Assembly: GCA_963707135.1 (NCBI GenBank) | Contig: CAVPOY010000039.1 | Span: 1-41,650 of the forward strand | Source of the DNA: JBGSTR01 sp963707135 | GTDB lineage: Bacteria > Pseudomonadota > Gammaproteobacteria > Chromatiales > Chromatiaceae | Direction of reading: 5' to 3' | Length of the DNA stretch: 41,650 nt | In this document: piece after piece, positions 8,725 through 20,394 of the stretch | Numbering within the stretch: the first letter of the stretch is position 1 | Layout of the letters: each line of letters begins with the position of its first letter | Program-made: the position numbers and the translations under genes | Notes under the pieces: model-generated | The model's input: the letters and a program-made list of their open reading frames with translations, nothing else | Databases searched by the model: none | What the model was told of the DNA's origin: nothing

Positions 8725-9614
8725 GTGGACCACCCCCGGCGCAGCAGCCCGAGCAGGTACTCGCCGTAGCCGCTCTTCTGGAGCTCCTCGGCTATGGCAC
8801 GAAGCTGATCCTCGTCGATCCATCGGTTCAAGTAGGCGACCTCCTCCGGACAGCAGATCTTGAGCCCCTGGCGCTTCTCGATGGTCTCGATGAACTCACC
8901 GGCCTGCATCAGCGAGTCGTGGGTCCCGGTATCCAGCCAGGCGGTGCCGCGGCCCATGCGCTCCAGGCGCAGCTCGCCGCGCTCCAGATAAAGATTGTTG
9001 AGATCGGTGATCTCGAGCTCCCCGCGGGGCGAGGGCCGCAACGCGTCGGCCAGGTCGCATACCTTTTCGTCGTAGAAATAGAGCCCGGTCACCGCCCAGT
9101 TGGACTTGGGCTGCGCGGGTTTTTCGACCAGGCTGATGACGTGCCCCTCGCGGTCGAACTCCGCGACCCCGTAGCGCTCCGGGTCGGACACCCAGTAACC
9201 GAATACGCTGGCCCCGCTCGCCCGGGCGCTGGCCGCCTTGAGCTGGTCCACCAGTCCATGGCCGTAAAAGATGTTGTCACCCAGGATCAGGCAGGACGGA
9301 TCGCCGGCGACGAAGTCCTTGCCAATGACAAACGCCTGAGCGAGCCCGCCCGGGTAGGGCTGCTCGGCATAGGCAAGGCGCACGCCCCACTGGGAGCCGT
9401 CGCCGAGCAGGGACTCGAACATGGGCAGGTCGCGCGGCGTGGAAATGATCAGGATCTCGCGCACCCCGGCCAGCATCAGCGTGGACAAGGGGTAGTAGAT
9501 CATGGGCTTGTCGTAGACCGGCAGCAGCTGCTTGCTGACCGCACGGGTCAAGGGATAGAGCCGGGTACCGGAGCCGCCGGCAAGGATAATGCCTTTTCGC
9601 TTTGTGTCGCCCAT
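8721..9614 (-). CDS. rfbA: Glucose-1-phosphate thymidylyltransferase RfbA/RmlA
   Basis: RmlA makes dTDP-glucose from dTTP and glucose-1-phosphate, the first and normally feedback-controlled step of the rhamnose pathway. The 297-aa protein has the nucleotidyltransferase signature LAGGSGTRLYPLT near the N-terminus, then VYDKPMIYYPLSTLM, ILGDNIFYG and the sugar-binding VVSLVEKP-like segment (here VISLVEKPAQPKSNWAVTG). ATG 9614 is used because the family begins a few residues before KGIILAGG. It lies 14 bp after rfbB and overlaps rfbC by 4 bp. Confidence 0.95.
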   Translation of the reverse strand: MGDTKRKGIILAGGSGTRLYPLTRAVSKQLLPVYDKPMIYYPLSTLMLAGVREILIISTPRDLPMFESLLGDGSQWGVRLAYAEQPYPGGLAQAFVIGKDFVAGDPSCLILGDNIFYGHGLVDQLKAASARASGASVFGYWVSDPERYGVAEFDREGHVISLVEKPAQPKSNWAVTGLYFYDEKVCDLADALRPSPRGELEITDLNNLYLERGELRLERMGRGTAWLDTGTHDSLMQAGEFIETIEKRQGLKICCPEEVAYLNRWIDEDQLRAIAEELQKSGYGEYLLGLLRRGWST

Positions 9615-9628
9615 TTCCAATCCCAGCC

Positions 9629-10690
9629 TCAATTGCCGCCGCCGAGACGCTCGCCCAGATAGCTTCCGTCGGTGACTCGCTGGCACCAGACCGGGTTGTC
9701 GAGATACCACTCAACGGTGCGCCGCATTCCGGTCTCGAAGGTCTCCCGCGGCTCCCAGCCCAGCTCGCGCTTCAATTTGCTCGCGTCGATCGCGTAGCGG
9801 CGGTCGTGCCCGGGCCGATCGGCTACGAAGGATTTCAGGCCCGCGTGCGGACGGTGCGGAGACTCCGGCAGCAGCTCGTCGAGCAGGGTGCACAGAGTGT
9901 CGACTACCTGCAGATTAGTCCGCTCGCTGTTTCCGCCCACGTTATAGACCTCACCGGGAGTGCCGGACTCGAGCACCCGCCAGATGGCGCGGCAGTGGTC
10001 CGTGACATAGAGCCAGTCCCGGATATTGCCGCCGTCTCCGTAGATCGGCAGCGGCTCGCCGCGCTGGGCCTTCAGGATCATCAGCGGGATCAGCTTCTCC
10101 GGGAACTGGAAGGGGCCGTAGTTGTTCGAGCAATTGGTGGTCAGCACGGGGAGCCCGTAGGTATGGAACCAGGCCCTGACCAGGTGGTCCGACGCGGCCT
10201 TTGACGCCGAATAGGGCGAATTCGGCGCATAAGGCGTCGACTCGGTGAACAGCCCGGTAGGGCCCAGCGAACCGTAGACCTCGTCGGTCGAGACGTGCAG
10301 AAAGCGAAATGCCTCCCGCGCGGTCGGTCCGAGGCCGGCCCAGTGCGCTCGCGCGCAGTCCAGCAGATTGAAGGTGCCGACCACATTGGTCTCGACGAAC
10401 TCCGCCGGGCCGTCGATGGAGCGGTCCACGTGGCTCTCGGCGGCGAAGTTGATCACCGCGTCGATCTCGTATTCGCGCAGCAGACGGGCGACCAACTCCC
10501 GGTCGCCGATGTCGCCCTGTACGAAGACATGCCGGGGATTGCCGCCCAGGGGAGCCAAGGTGTCCAGATTCCCCGCGTACGTCAGCTTGTCCAGGTTGAC
10601 GACGCGGGCATCGGTCTCGGCCATCAGGAAGTGGACGAAGTTGGCGCCGATGAAACCGGCTCCGCCGGTGACCAAAAGGTTACGCATCAT
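9629..10690 (-). CDS. rfbB: dTDP-glucose 4,6-dehydratase RfbB/RmlB
   Basis: RmlB converts dTDP-glucose to dTDP-4-keto-6-deoxyglucose using tightly bound NAD+. The 353-aa protein starts with MMRNLLVTGGAGFIG, its NAD-binding loop being GGAGFIG at residues 9-15. The substrate and catalytic motifs VSTDEVYGSLG and YSASKAASDHLV (Tyr and Lys of YxxxK) follow. Two adjacent ATG codons (10690 and 10687) compete for the start, and neither has a strong ribosome binding site. The gene follows ssb after 19 bp on the same strand, so the rhamnose genes may be read from the ssb/MFS promoter. Confidence 0.95.
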   Translation of the reverse strand: MMRNLLVTGGAGFIGANFVHFLMAETDARVVNLDKLTYAGNLDTLAPLGGNPRHVFVQGDIGDRELVARLLREYEIDAVINFAAESHVDRSIDGPAEFVETNVVGTFNLLDCARAHWAGLGPTAREAFRFLHVSTDEVYGSLGPTGLFTESTPYAPNSPYSASKAASDHLVRAWFHTYGLPVLTTNCSNNYGPFQFPEKLIPLMILKAQRGEPLPIYGDGGNIRDWLYVTDHCRAIWRVLESGTPGEVYNVGGNSERTNLQVVDTLCTLLDELLPESPHRPHAGLKSFVADRPGHDRRYAIDASKLKRELGWEPRETFETGMRRTVEWYLDNPVWCQRVTDGSYLGERLGGGN

Positions 10691-10709
10691 GAGGCTCGTC
10701 GTCGTGGCT

Positions 10710-11180
10710 CTAGAACGGGATGTCGTCGTCGAAGTCGTCCTGCCGTGCCGTTTCCGGAGGTGGCGCGCTGCGCCCGCCGCCTCCGCCCGACGAACGCGCC
10801 GGTGCGGACTCGAACTCGGCCGTGCCGCCACCCGGGCGACCGTCGAGCATCTGCATGGACCCGTTGATGTCGACCACGACCTCGGTGGTATAGCGGTCCT
10901 GACCGTCCTGGCCCTGCCATTTTCGTGTGCGGAGCTTTCCCTCGACGTAGACCTTCGAGCCCTTACGGAGGTACTGATTGACGATTTCGGCGAGCTTCCC
11001 GAAGAACACGACGTTGTGCCACTCGGTTCGATCGCGCATTTCTCCGCTGTTCTTGTCCTTCCAGGACTCGCTGGTCGCGATACGGATGTTCGCCACCGCA
11101 TCCCCGCTGGGCAGATAGCGCACCTCGGGGTCGGCCCCGAGATTGCCTATCAGAATGACTTTGTTGACGCCTCTCGACAT
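10710..11180 (-). CDS. ssb: Single-stranded DNA-binding protein Ssb
   Basis: Ssb coats single-stranded DNA in replication, recombination and repair. The 156-aa protein has an OB fold (about residues 1-110) beginning MSRGVNKVILIGNLGADPEVRY's usual pattern. A Gly/Pro-rich linker follows, then the acidic tip DDFDDDIPF that recruits partner proteins. The start is ATG 11180 with GAGGGG a few bases upstream; the longer open frame is antisense to the transporter gene. It stands between a YajR-like transporter and rfbB on the same strand. The transporter separates it from uvrA, as I recall for pseudomonads. Confidence 0.96.
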   Translation of the reverse strand: MSRGVNKVILIGNLGADPEVRYLPSGDAVANIRIATSESWKDKNSGEMRDRTEWHNVVFFGKLAEIVNQYLRKGSKVYVEGKLRTRKWQGQDGQDRYTTEVVVDINGSMQMLDGRPGGGTAEFESAPARSSGGGGGRSAPPPETARQDDFDDDIPF

Positions 11181-11242
11181 GATTCCCCTCGTGCCCGCGG
11201 CGGCGGGTCGGCATTGGTGGTGTGGCCCTGGATCGACATCTT

Positions 11243-12658
11243 CTAACCGGAAAAGGCCGCCAATCTTGCCGAATCCAGCTTCCGGCTGTCCACTTTCAGG
11301 TACGCGACCCCCTCCTCGGCCACGATGACGGCGTCCTCGACGCCCGGAATATCGAGCAGCCGTCGCTGCAATTCGGAGACATCCGCCGCCGCGACCTCCC
11401 CGACCCGAACCAGTCGGCTGCTGACCCGCTCCGGCGGACTCATTCCAAATGCGACGGCCAGCCAGATCAGGCCCGCGGCGGCCCCCAGCAAGAATACGGC
11501 GTCGGCCCCCAGGGCCTGGTGGACCCAACCGCCGAGTGTCCCGCCGAGGAAGGCCCCCGCGAACTGGAAGCTCGAGTACACGCCCATGGCTGTGCCCTTG
11601 CTCTCGGCCGGGCTTACCTTGGAGACGATCGACGGCAGCATCGCCTCCAGCAGATTGACGGCCGTGAAGAAGAGCACGAGCACGGCGACGATGACGTACA
11701 AATGCCGCGCCGCGCTGAAGAACAGCAGGCCCGCGGCAGCCAGCATCCCGACCGCGCCGATGAATATGCCGCGGATGAGCCCGCCGCGCTCGGCCATAAC
11801 GACGAACGGCACCATGGCCAGGACGGACAGTGCCAGGACCGGCAGATACACGTGCCAATGACGGCTCGAGGCGAGTCCGGCGTCCTGGAGCGCAAGAGGG
11901 AGAACGAGAAACAGCGACGTCAGTATCAGGTGCAGCGAGAAGATACCGAAGTCCAGGCGCAGCAGATCGCGGTTCAACAGCACCCCACGAAACTGGCTCA
12001 GCACCGGCTCGGCGTCGCGGTGAACGCTCGAGTGAGCCGGAGTCGGCACCACCAGCCACAGGACCAGCATGCCGCCGGCCGCCAGCGCCGCGGTGAACCA
12101 GAAGACTCCGGACAGGCCCGCCACGCCGGCCACCATCGGTCCCAGCACCAGCGCCGCGGCAAAGGCCAGCCCGATGCTGACGCCGATTCCGGCCATCGCG
12201 CGGGTACGCACCTCTTCCCGGGTCAGGTCGGCCGTCAGCGCCATGATCGCGGCCGCAATGGCGCCGCTCCCCTGCAGGACGCGCCCGACGATCACCCAGT
12301 GGATGCTGTCAGCGGTGGCCGCGACGACGCTGCCGAAAACGAACAGGGCCAGGCCGCCGAAGATGACCGGCTTGCGGCCTATGCGGTCCGAAAGCAGCCC
12401 GAATGGGATCTGGAGCAGCGCCTGCGTGAGCCCGTAGGCGCCGATGGCGAGCCCGATCAGCATCGGTGTCGCCCCGGCGAGCCCAACGGCGTGGATCGCG
12501 AATACCGGCAGGACGAGAAACAGTCCGAGCATCCGAAACGCGAAGATCAGCGCCAGGCCGGCGGCGGCGCGGCGCTCGGACGGGAGGAACGGGACGGTGC
12601 GGGTGTCGGAACGGCTCACGGCCAATGAACTTTGCTTCGGCACAACGGGGCTTCGCAT
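11243..12658 (-). CDS. YajR-like MFS transporter with C-terminal YAM-type domain
   Basis: The 471-aa protein is a major facilitator superfamily transporter, probably an inner-membrane proton-coupled exporter of unknown substrate. About twelve hydrophobic segments are visible, with the MFS signature GLLSDRIGRKPVI between segments 2 and 3. After the last helix a soluble tail of about 60 residues (SELQRRLLDIPGVEDAVIV onwards) resembles the ferredoxin-like YAM domain of E. coli YajR. ATG 12658 is the only sensible start before the divergent uvrA, whose ATG lies 44 bp away. ssb follows 62 bp downstream. Confidence 0.85.
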   Translation of the reverse strand: MRSPVVPKQSSLAVSRSDTRTVPFLPSERRAAAGLALIFAFRMLGLFLVLPVFAIHAVGLAGATPMLIGLAIGAYGLTQALLQIPFGLLSDRIGRKPVIFGGLALFVFGSVVAATADSIHWVIVGRVLQGSGAIAAAIMALTADLTREEVRTRAMAGIGVSIGLAFAAALVLGPMVAGVAGLSGVFWFTAALAAGGMLVLWLVVPTPAHSSVHRDAEPVLSQFRGVLLNRDLLRLDFGIFSLHLILTSLFLVLPLALQDAGLASSRHWHVYLPVLALSVLAMVPFVVMAERGGLIRGIFIGAVGMLAAAGLLFFSAARHLYVIVAVLVLFFTAVNLLEAMLPSIVSKVSPAESKGTAMGVYSSFQFAGAFLGGTLGGWVHQALGADAVFLLGAAAGLIWLAVAFGMSPPERVSSRLVRVGEVAAADVSELQRRLLDIPGVEDAVIVAEEGVAYLKVDSRKLDSARLAAFSG

Positions 12659-12702
12659 AATAGCAGGCTGGCCTATTGGCGGCAGGTTCGGCGAAACAGC
12701 CC

Positions 12703-15720
<3,018 letters not shown>

Positions 15721-16094
15721 GCGGATGCGCGTGATCTCGAAGGTGATGACAACCGGATCGTCAGGGCAGACGGGCTTGCGGAAGCGCTCCGGCGCAAAGG
15801 TCAGCCCCAGCGTGCCGTCGCCCGGGAAGCTGGTGCCCAAAATGCCGGACACCGTCGACTGAACAAGCCCGCCGGGCACGACGACGTCGCGAACCCCCGG
15901 GAAGCGCCGGCGCGCCGCCTCCGGGTCACGATGGATCGCATTGCGGTCCCCGCTGAACTCGCAGTAGCGCTCGACCTGCTCGCGGCTGAAGCTCAGCCGG
16001 GCCTCGTGGGTCTGCCCGACCTCGAGCATCGCTGCCGTCAGACACCGGGTTTCGTACACCGCGTCCCCGTCCGGCCCGTCGTCGCCCCCGGCGA

Positions 16095-17483
16095 TCACAT
16101 CCGGAACCCGCCCGGGGGCATGCCGCCGCCGGGAAATCCGCCGGGCATCCGACCGCGCAGCGAGCGCATCATTTTCGCCATACCCCCGCCCTTCATCTTT
16201 TTCATCATTTTCTGCATCTGGGTGAATTGCTTGAGTAGCCGGTTCACATCCTGGATCTGGGTCCCCGAGCCCGCCGCGATGCGCCGTTTTCTGCCCCCTC
16301 TGATCACCGCGGGGAACTGGCGCTCCTGGGGTGTCATCGAATTGATGATCGCCACCAGCTTGGTCATCTCCTTGTCGCCGACCTGGCTTTTCAACTGGTC
16401 CGGGACCTGATTCATGCCGGGCAGTTTGTCCATAAGGCTCGCCATGCCGCCCAGGTTCGCCATCTGCTCAAGTTGCTCCTTGAAGTCGGACAGATCGAAC
16501 TCCCTGCCCTTCTTGAGCTTGCTGACCAGCTTTTCCGCCTTCTCGCGGTCGATTTTGGCCTGGACCTCCTCGACCAGCGAGATCACGTCGCCCATCCCGA
16601 GTATGCGCGAGGCGACGCGATCCGGGTGGAAGGGCTCGAGCGCCGTGGTCCGTTCGCCGGTGCCGAGGAACTTGATCGGCTTGCCGGTGATCTGCCGGAT
16701 CGACAGGGCCGCGCCGCCGCGGGCGTCGCCGTCGGTCTTGGTCAGGACCACGCCAGTCAGCGGCAGGGCCTCGTCGAAGGCCTTGGCGGTGTTCGCCGCG
16801 TCCTGACCGGTCATGGCGTCGACGACGAACAAGGTCTCGACGGGGGCGATGGCCGCGTGCAGGGCCTTGATCTCGTCCATCATCGCCGAGTCGACATGCA
16901 GCCGACCGGCGGTGTCGACGATCAGCACGTCCTTGAACTGCTTGCGGGCGGCGTCCAGCGCGGATCGGGCGATGCCGACCGGGTCCTGATCGCCGCGGCT
17001 GGGAAAGAACGAGGCCCCGACCTCGGCGGCGACGGTCCGAAGCTGCTCGATGGCCGCGGGCCGGTAGACGTCGCAGCTGACCACCATCACCGACTTGCGC
17101 TGCTTCTCCTGCAGCCAGTGGGCGAGCTTGGCGACGCTGGTGGTCTTGCCCGAACCCTGAAGGCCCGCCATCAGCACGACCGCCGGCGGCTGGGCGGTCA
17201 AGTCCAGCCGGGCGTTGGCCTCGCCCATCAATCGGATCAACTCGTCGTTGACGATCTTGATCAGCACCTGACCGGGGGTGAGGCTGCGCATCACCTCCTC
17301 GCCGAGCGCCTTCTCGCGGACCTGGTCCACAAACTCGCGCACTACCGGGAGCGCCACGTCGGCCTCGAGCAGGGCCATGCGGACCTCTCGCAGGGTGTCC
17401 TTGACGTTGTCCTCGGTCAGGCGCCCCTGGCCGCGAAGGTTGTTCAGCACGCGCCCGAAGCGCTCCTGAAGATTCTCGAACAT
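16095..17483 (-). CDS. ffh: Signal recognition particle protein Ffh
   Basis: Ffh binds 4.5S RNA and delivers nascent membrane proteins to FtsY. The 462-aa protein has the N domain (MFENLQERFGRVLNNLRGQG start), then the G domain with GLQGSGKTT (residues 107-115). The G-domain motifs DTAGRLHVD, TKTDGDARGG and FLGTGE also match. A methionine-rich M domain follows, ending with many Gly/Met/Pro residues. ATG 17483 has an AGAGG-type site upstream; the frame from 17642 lies in the intergenic space. The divergent neighbour is a CcsA-like gene, a common pairing in gammaproteobacteria. Confidence 0.97.
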   Translation of the reverse strand: MFENLQERFGRVLNNLRGQGRLTEDNVKDTLREVRMALLEADVALPVVREFVDQVREKALGEEVMRSLTPGQVLIKIVNDELIRLMGEANARLDLTAQPPAVVLMAGLQGSGKTTSVAKLAHWLQEKQRKSVMVVSCDVYRPAAIEQLRTVAAEVGASFFPSRGDQDPVGIARSALDAARKQFKDVLIVDTAGRLHVDSAMMDEIKALHAAIAPVETLFVVDAMTGQDAANTAKAFDEALPLTGVVLTKTDGDARGGAALSIRQITGKPIKFLGTGERTTALEPFHPDRVASRILGMGDVISLVEEVQAKIDREKAEKLVSKLKKGREFDLSDFKEQLEQMANLGGMASLMDKLPGMNQVPDQLKSQVGDKEMTKLVAIINSMTPQERQFPAVIRGGRKRRIAAGSGTQIQDVNRLLKQFTQMQKMMKKMKGGGMAKMMRSLRGRMPGGFPGGGMPPGGFRM

Positions 17484-17650
17484 GCTCGACCTCTGCTGCC
17501 GCGGGCCCTGCCCTCGGCTTGGTATGTCCCGCCGCCCGGGTTGCGGCCAAGCCGCGGAGTATAGAGCAGCCAGGCTATCGGCGGGGCGAACCGAGAGGCC
17601 CAGGCTGCGCCGTTTCCCCGCCACGATGCTTTGTGCCATCATCGGCGGCC

Positions 17651-18460
17651 ATGACCCATGCCCTGCTCGCCGCAGCCGCGATCCTGTTCTACCTGGCCGC
17701 CACGGTGGTGATCGGCCTGCGACTGTTCCGGCCCGAGGCGGGCCGGGTCCCGAGCCGCAACACCGCCCTCACACTCGGCTTCGCCGGGCTGGCCCTGCAC
17801 AGCTGGCTGCTCTGGGACGGTATATTCAGCCACGCGGCACTGAACCTGGGGTTCTTCAACGCCCTCGCGCTGACCTCCTGGACCGTCATCACGCTGCTGC
17901 TGGTCTCGAGCCTCACCAAACCGGTTGAGAACCTCGGACTCATCCTGCTGCCGGTGGCGGCGCTGACCCTGCTGCTGGAGGCGCGCTACGCCGAGGTCTC
18001 GTTCCTGCGCCCGGCGGCTAGCTGGCCGCTCAAGATCCACGTCCTGCTGTCCATGCTCGCCTACAGCCTGCTGACACTCGCCTCGGTGCAAGCGATCCTG
18101 GTCGCGGTCCAGGACCACCACCTGCGGCACCGGCAGCCGGGCGGGTTCGTGCGCACCCTACCTCCGCTCGAGACCATGGAGAGCCTGTTGTTCGAGATGA
18201 TCAGCGCCGGTTTCGTGCTGCTGACCTTCGCGCTGCTCTCGGGCTTCGCGTTCATCGAGGACATGTTCGCCCAGCACCTGGTCCACAAGACCGTGCTGTC
18301 CACGCTGGGCTGGCTGGTGTTCGGCGGGCTGCTCGTCGGGCGCTTCCGCTACGGCTGGCGCGGGCGCACGGCGATCATCTGGACCTTGAGCGGATTCGTG
18401 ATCCTGGTCCTGGCCTACTTCGGCAGCAAGGCCGTGCTGGAGCTCATCCTGCACCGCTGA
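17651..18460 (+). CDS. CcsA/YpjD-like cytochrome c assembly family membrane protein
   Basis: The 269-aa integral membrane protein belongs to the cytochrome c assembly family (PF01578 type, near YpjD/CcsA). About eight transmembrane segments are visible. Conserved histidines and tryptophans occur in KIHVLLSMLAYSLLTLASVQ and in HKTVLSTLGWLVFGG, the heme-handling part of the family. Members next to ffh are usually called inner-membrane YpjD, and a direct role in cytochrome c maturation is unproven for them. ATG 17651 begins a normal first helix. The convergent transferase gene on the other strand reads 303 bases into this gene. Confidence 0.82.
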   Translation: MTHALLAAAAILFYLAATVVIGLRLFRPEAGRVPSRNTALTLGFAGLALHSWLLWDGIFSHAALNLGFFNALALTSWTVITLLLVSSLTKPVENLGLILLPVAALTLLLEARYAEVSFLRPAASWPLKIHVLLSMLAYSLLTLASVQAILVAVQDHHLRHRQPGGFVRTLPPLETMESLLFEMISAGFVLLTFALLSGFAFIEDMFAQHLVHKTVLSTLGWLVFGGLLVGRFRYGWRGRTAIIWTLSGFVILVLAYFGSKAVLELILHR

Positions 18461-19114
18461 CAGGCCGAGCCTGTCACCCGGCGGACCGGGGCATGCGTCG
18501 GACGGATGCTGAAGGGCGCGATAGCGCGCCAAGTCCTCGGGCCTGTCGAGGTCCCACAGCAGGGGCAGCTCGGCCCACCGCCAACCGAGCCCACGCATCC
18601 GCGCGCGGGTGATGTCCGCGACCGAGGCCGAACCCCAGGGGACGCCCTCGAACAGTGCGGACTCCGCCCGGCGCAGGCCGAGCAGTCCATAGCCGCCGTC
18701 CTCGGCGGGGCCGATCACCGCATCCGACCCCTCCAACGCCTGGATTGCCAGCTCCAGATAGGCGCCATCAAGCCCGGGGAGATCCGAGCCGACGAGCAGG
18801 ACATTTCCCGCGCGCGTCAGCGCGTCGGCGGCCGCGAACGACATTCGCGCTCCCAGGTCACCGCCACGCTGGCATTGGAGATACAGGCCCGCCCGCGCGA
18901 GGTCCTGGAAGGCGGCATGGGCGGCGTCCGGCTGGCACCAAAGCTCGAGCGGGGCAAGCTGCGCGGACACGACCCGATCGACGGCAACCGTAAGAAGCTG
19001 GCCCGCGAGGGTGGCGGCCCCCTCCGGGCCCAGCACCGGGATAAGCCGCGTCTTGACCCGGCCGGGCACTGGGGCCTTCGCGAACATCAGGATGCGGGTT
19101 CTCGGAAACCTCAC
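18158..19114 (-). CDS. rSAM/selenodomain-associated transferase 1 (TIGR04282-like), read-through C-terminus
   Basis: The first 215 or so residues match the glycosyltransferase-like family typified by TIGR04282 (DUF2064). These are MFAKAPVPGRVKTRLIPVLG, then LLVGSDLPGLDGAYLE, GPAEDGGYGLLGLRR and LPLLWDLDRPEDLARY. The normal protein ends soon after the last motif. Here the frame runs on for about 100 codons antisense to the CcsA-like gene, giving a Gln/His/Glu-rich tail without family similarity. A missing stop is likely. The start is GTG 19114 with GGAGG upstream. The partner transferase 2 lies 43 bp upstream on the same strand; the two types commonly pair. Confidence 0.82.
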   Translation of the reverse strand: MRFPRTRILMFAKAPVPGRVKTRLIPVLGPEGAATLAGQLLTVAVDRVVSAQLAPLELWCQPDAAHAAFQDLARAGLYLQCQRGGDLGARMSFAAADALTRAGNVLLVGSDLPGLDGAYLELAIQALEGSDAVIGPAEDGGYGLLGLRRAESALFEGVPWGSASVADITRARMRGLGWRWAELPLLWDLDRPEDLARYRALQHPSDACPGPPGDRLGLSAVQDELQHGLAAEVGQDQDHESAQGPDDRRAPAPAVAEAPDEQPAEHQPAQRGQHGLVDQVLGEHVLDEREAREQREGQQHETGADHLEQQALHGLERR

Positions 19115-19157
19115 GAGCGATGCCGCCTCCGACGTCGAGTCGCCTCCAAGGCTAGTT

Positions 19158-19856
19158 TCAATGCCCGGCGCCCGGATAATACCGCCGCGCCAGCCGGCGA
19201 GGGTCGACCCCCCACCAGTACGCCGCCCGCAGCGACCACATCAACAGGATGGTGCGCAAGACCCCGTCACGCTCCCAACGGCGGCTGGAGGCAACCACGG
19301 AGTCTGCCAGGCAGGCCGGCCTCACTATTCGCTTTAGACGCTTGCTGAGCTCGATATCCTCCATCAGCGGGATCTCCGGGTAACCCCCGACGCGCTGGAA
19401 AAGGTCCCGCCGCACGAAGATGCACTGATCCCCGGTGGCGATGCCCGTCAAGCGGCTGCGAAGGTTCATCGCGCGCTCGACGACCCGCAGCATCGGGCGA
19501 CGGCCGTCGAGCCGCACATCGAGGCGCCCCCAGCCAGGACCCCGCAGGGAGGCGTCGAGAACGGCGTCGGCGGCACCCGACGCAAGCACGGAGTCGACGT
19601 GAACGAACCAGAGCACCGGGTGGATCGCCTCCGCCGCCCCGGCGTTCATCTGAACCGCCCGCCCGGAGCGCGTGATGAGCCGCAGATCGACGAGCCCATC
19701 CGCCCGATCCAGGGTCCCGTCCCGGCTGCCCCCGTCGACCAGGATCAGCTGATGCCCCTGCTCGCGCAGGAACTGCATCCCGGCCAGCCGGTCCTCGATG
19801 ACCGTGGCCTCGTTCAGACAAGGGATGACGACCGAGATCCGGGCCAGCTCCGACAT
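19158..19856 (-). CDS. Family 2 glycosyltransferase, rSAM/selenodomain-associated transferase 2 (TIGR04283-like)
   Basis: The 232-aa protein is a GT-A fold glycosyltransferase of the TIGR04283 type, with unknown acceptor. It starts ISVVIPCLNEATVIEDRL. LILVDGGSRDGTLDRA and SGRAVQMNAGA follow, then VLWFVHVDSVL with the metal-binding DxD-like site and GGYPEIPLMEDIELSKRL. ATG 19856 has GGAG six to nine bases upstream and fits the family; the frame is open to 19907. It is followed by the transferase 1 gene, with which it likely forms an operon. Confidence 0.88.
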   Translation of the reverse strand: MSELARISVVIPCLNEATVIEDRLAGMQFLREQGHQLILVDGGSRDGTLDRADGLVDLRLITRSGRAVQMNAGAAEAIHPVLWFVHVDSVLASGAADAVLDASLRGPGWGRLDVRLDGRRPMLRVVERAMNLRSRLTGIATGDQCIFVRRDLFQRVGGYPEIPLMEDIELSKRLKRIVRPACLADSVVASSRRWERDGVLRTILLMWSLRAAYWWGVDPRRLARRYYPGAGH

Positions 19857-19878
19857 TAGCTCCGCCCCAAACCGGGGC

Positions 19879-19908
19879 TTGTCTCGAACGGAATAACCGA
19901 TGCACAAT
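19879..19908 (+). promoter_or_regulatory. Possible sigma-70 promoter for tRNA-Ala
   Basis: TTGTCT (19879-19884) and CACAAT (19903-19908) stand 18 bp apart, about 80 bp before tRNA-Ala and next to the divergent glycosyltransferase gene. Each box matches four of six consensus bases, so this is a weak call. Confidence 0.33.
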
Positions 19909-19911
19909 GCC

Positions 19912-19978
19912 GGTTCCGCGCCGCCCTCGGCGTCCGAACACCCGGTGCAGCATCGACCGGAGGCACCGGCGCGGAACC
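19912..19978. repeat. Long inverted repeat in the tRNA-Ala leader
   Basis: GGTTCCGCGCC (19912-19922) and GGCGCGGAACC (19968-19978) are perfect 11-bp inverted copies. A second inner pair, CCGGTGC (19942-19948) and GCACCGG (19963-19969), overlaps the right arm, so two alternative foldings exist. The structure sits 12 bp before the mature tRNA and could affect precursor processing. Confidence 0.55.
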
Positions 19979-19990
19979 CGCCAAAAGCAC

Positions 19991-20066
<76 letters not shown>

Positions 20067-20394
20067 AATTTCGGCCCAACGCGCTGAAAGCCTGCAACCG
20101 AAGCCCAGGTTCTCCCCGCTGGCCCACCAAACGACCCACTGCTCAGACAGCGGCTCAGGCAAGAATACGGCGCCCGCCGAGTCCGGGCTGCTGTCAAACC
20201 AGTTCTTCTACCGCCTCCTCTTGCTCGCAAACTCGGCTCGGGCAAACGACAGCTGCTTCTCCAGGTTCGTCCCCAGCAGCGGCGGGTGCCCCGCATATTA
20301 TCAGTCGCGCACCATTGGTTGGGCTGATTAAATCAGCGTCTCCTCAGCGAAAAAATGTGAACCGACCCAGCTTTTTCGGGACCGGACCTTAGCA

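Noticed and set aside
11222..12628. 468-codon open frame on the + strand
   Set aside because: It is antisense to the MFS transporter and is extremely rich in Gln/Arg/His/Asp, a typical shadow of a hydrophobic gene in high-GC DNA.
12659..12702. Possible LexA (SOS) box between uvrA and the transporter
   Set aside because: CTGGCCTATTGGCGGCAG looks symmetric, but its spacing and half-sites do not fit CTGT-N8-ACAG.
16473..17564. 363-codon + strand frame
   Set aside because: It is antisense to ffh, whose domains are all intact.
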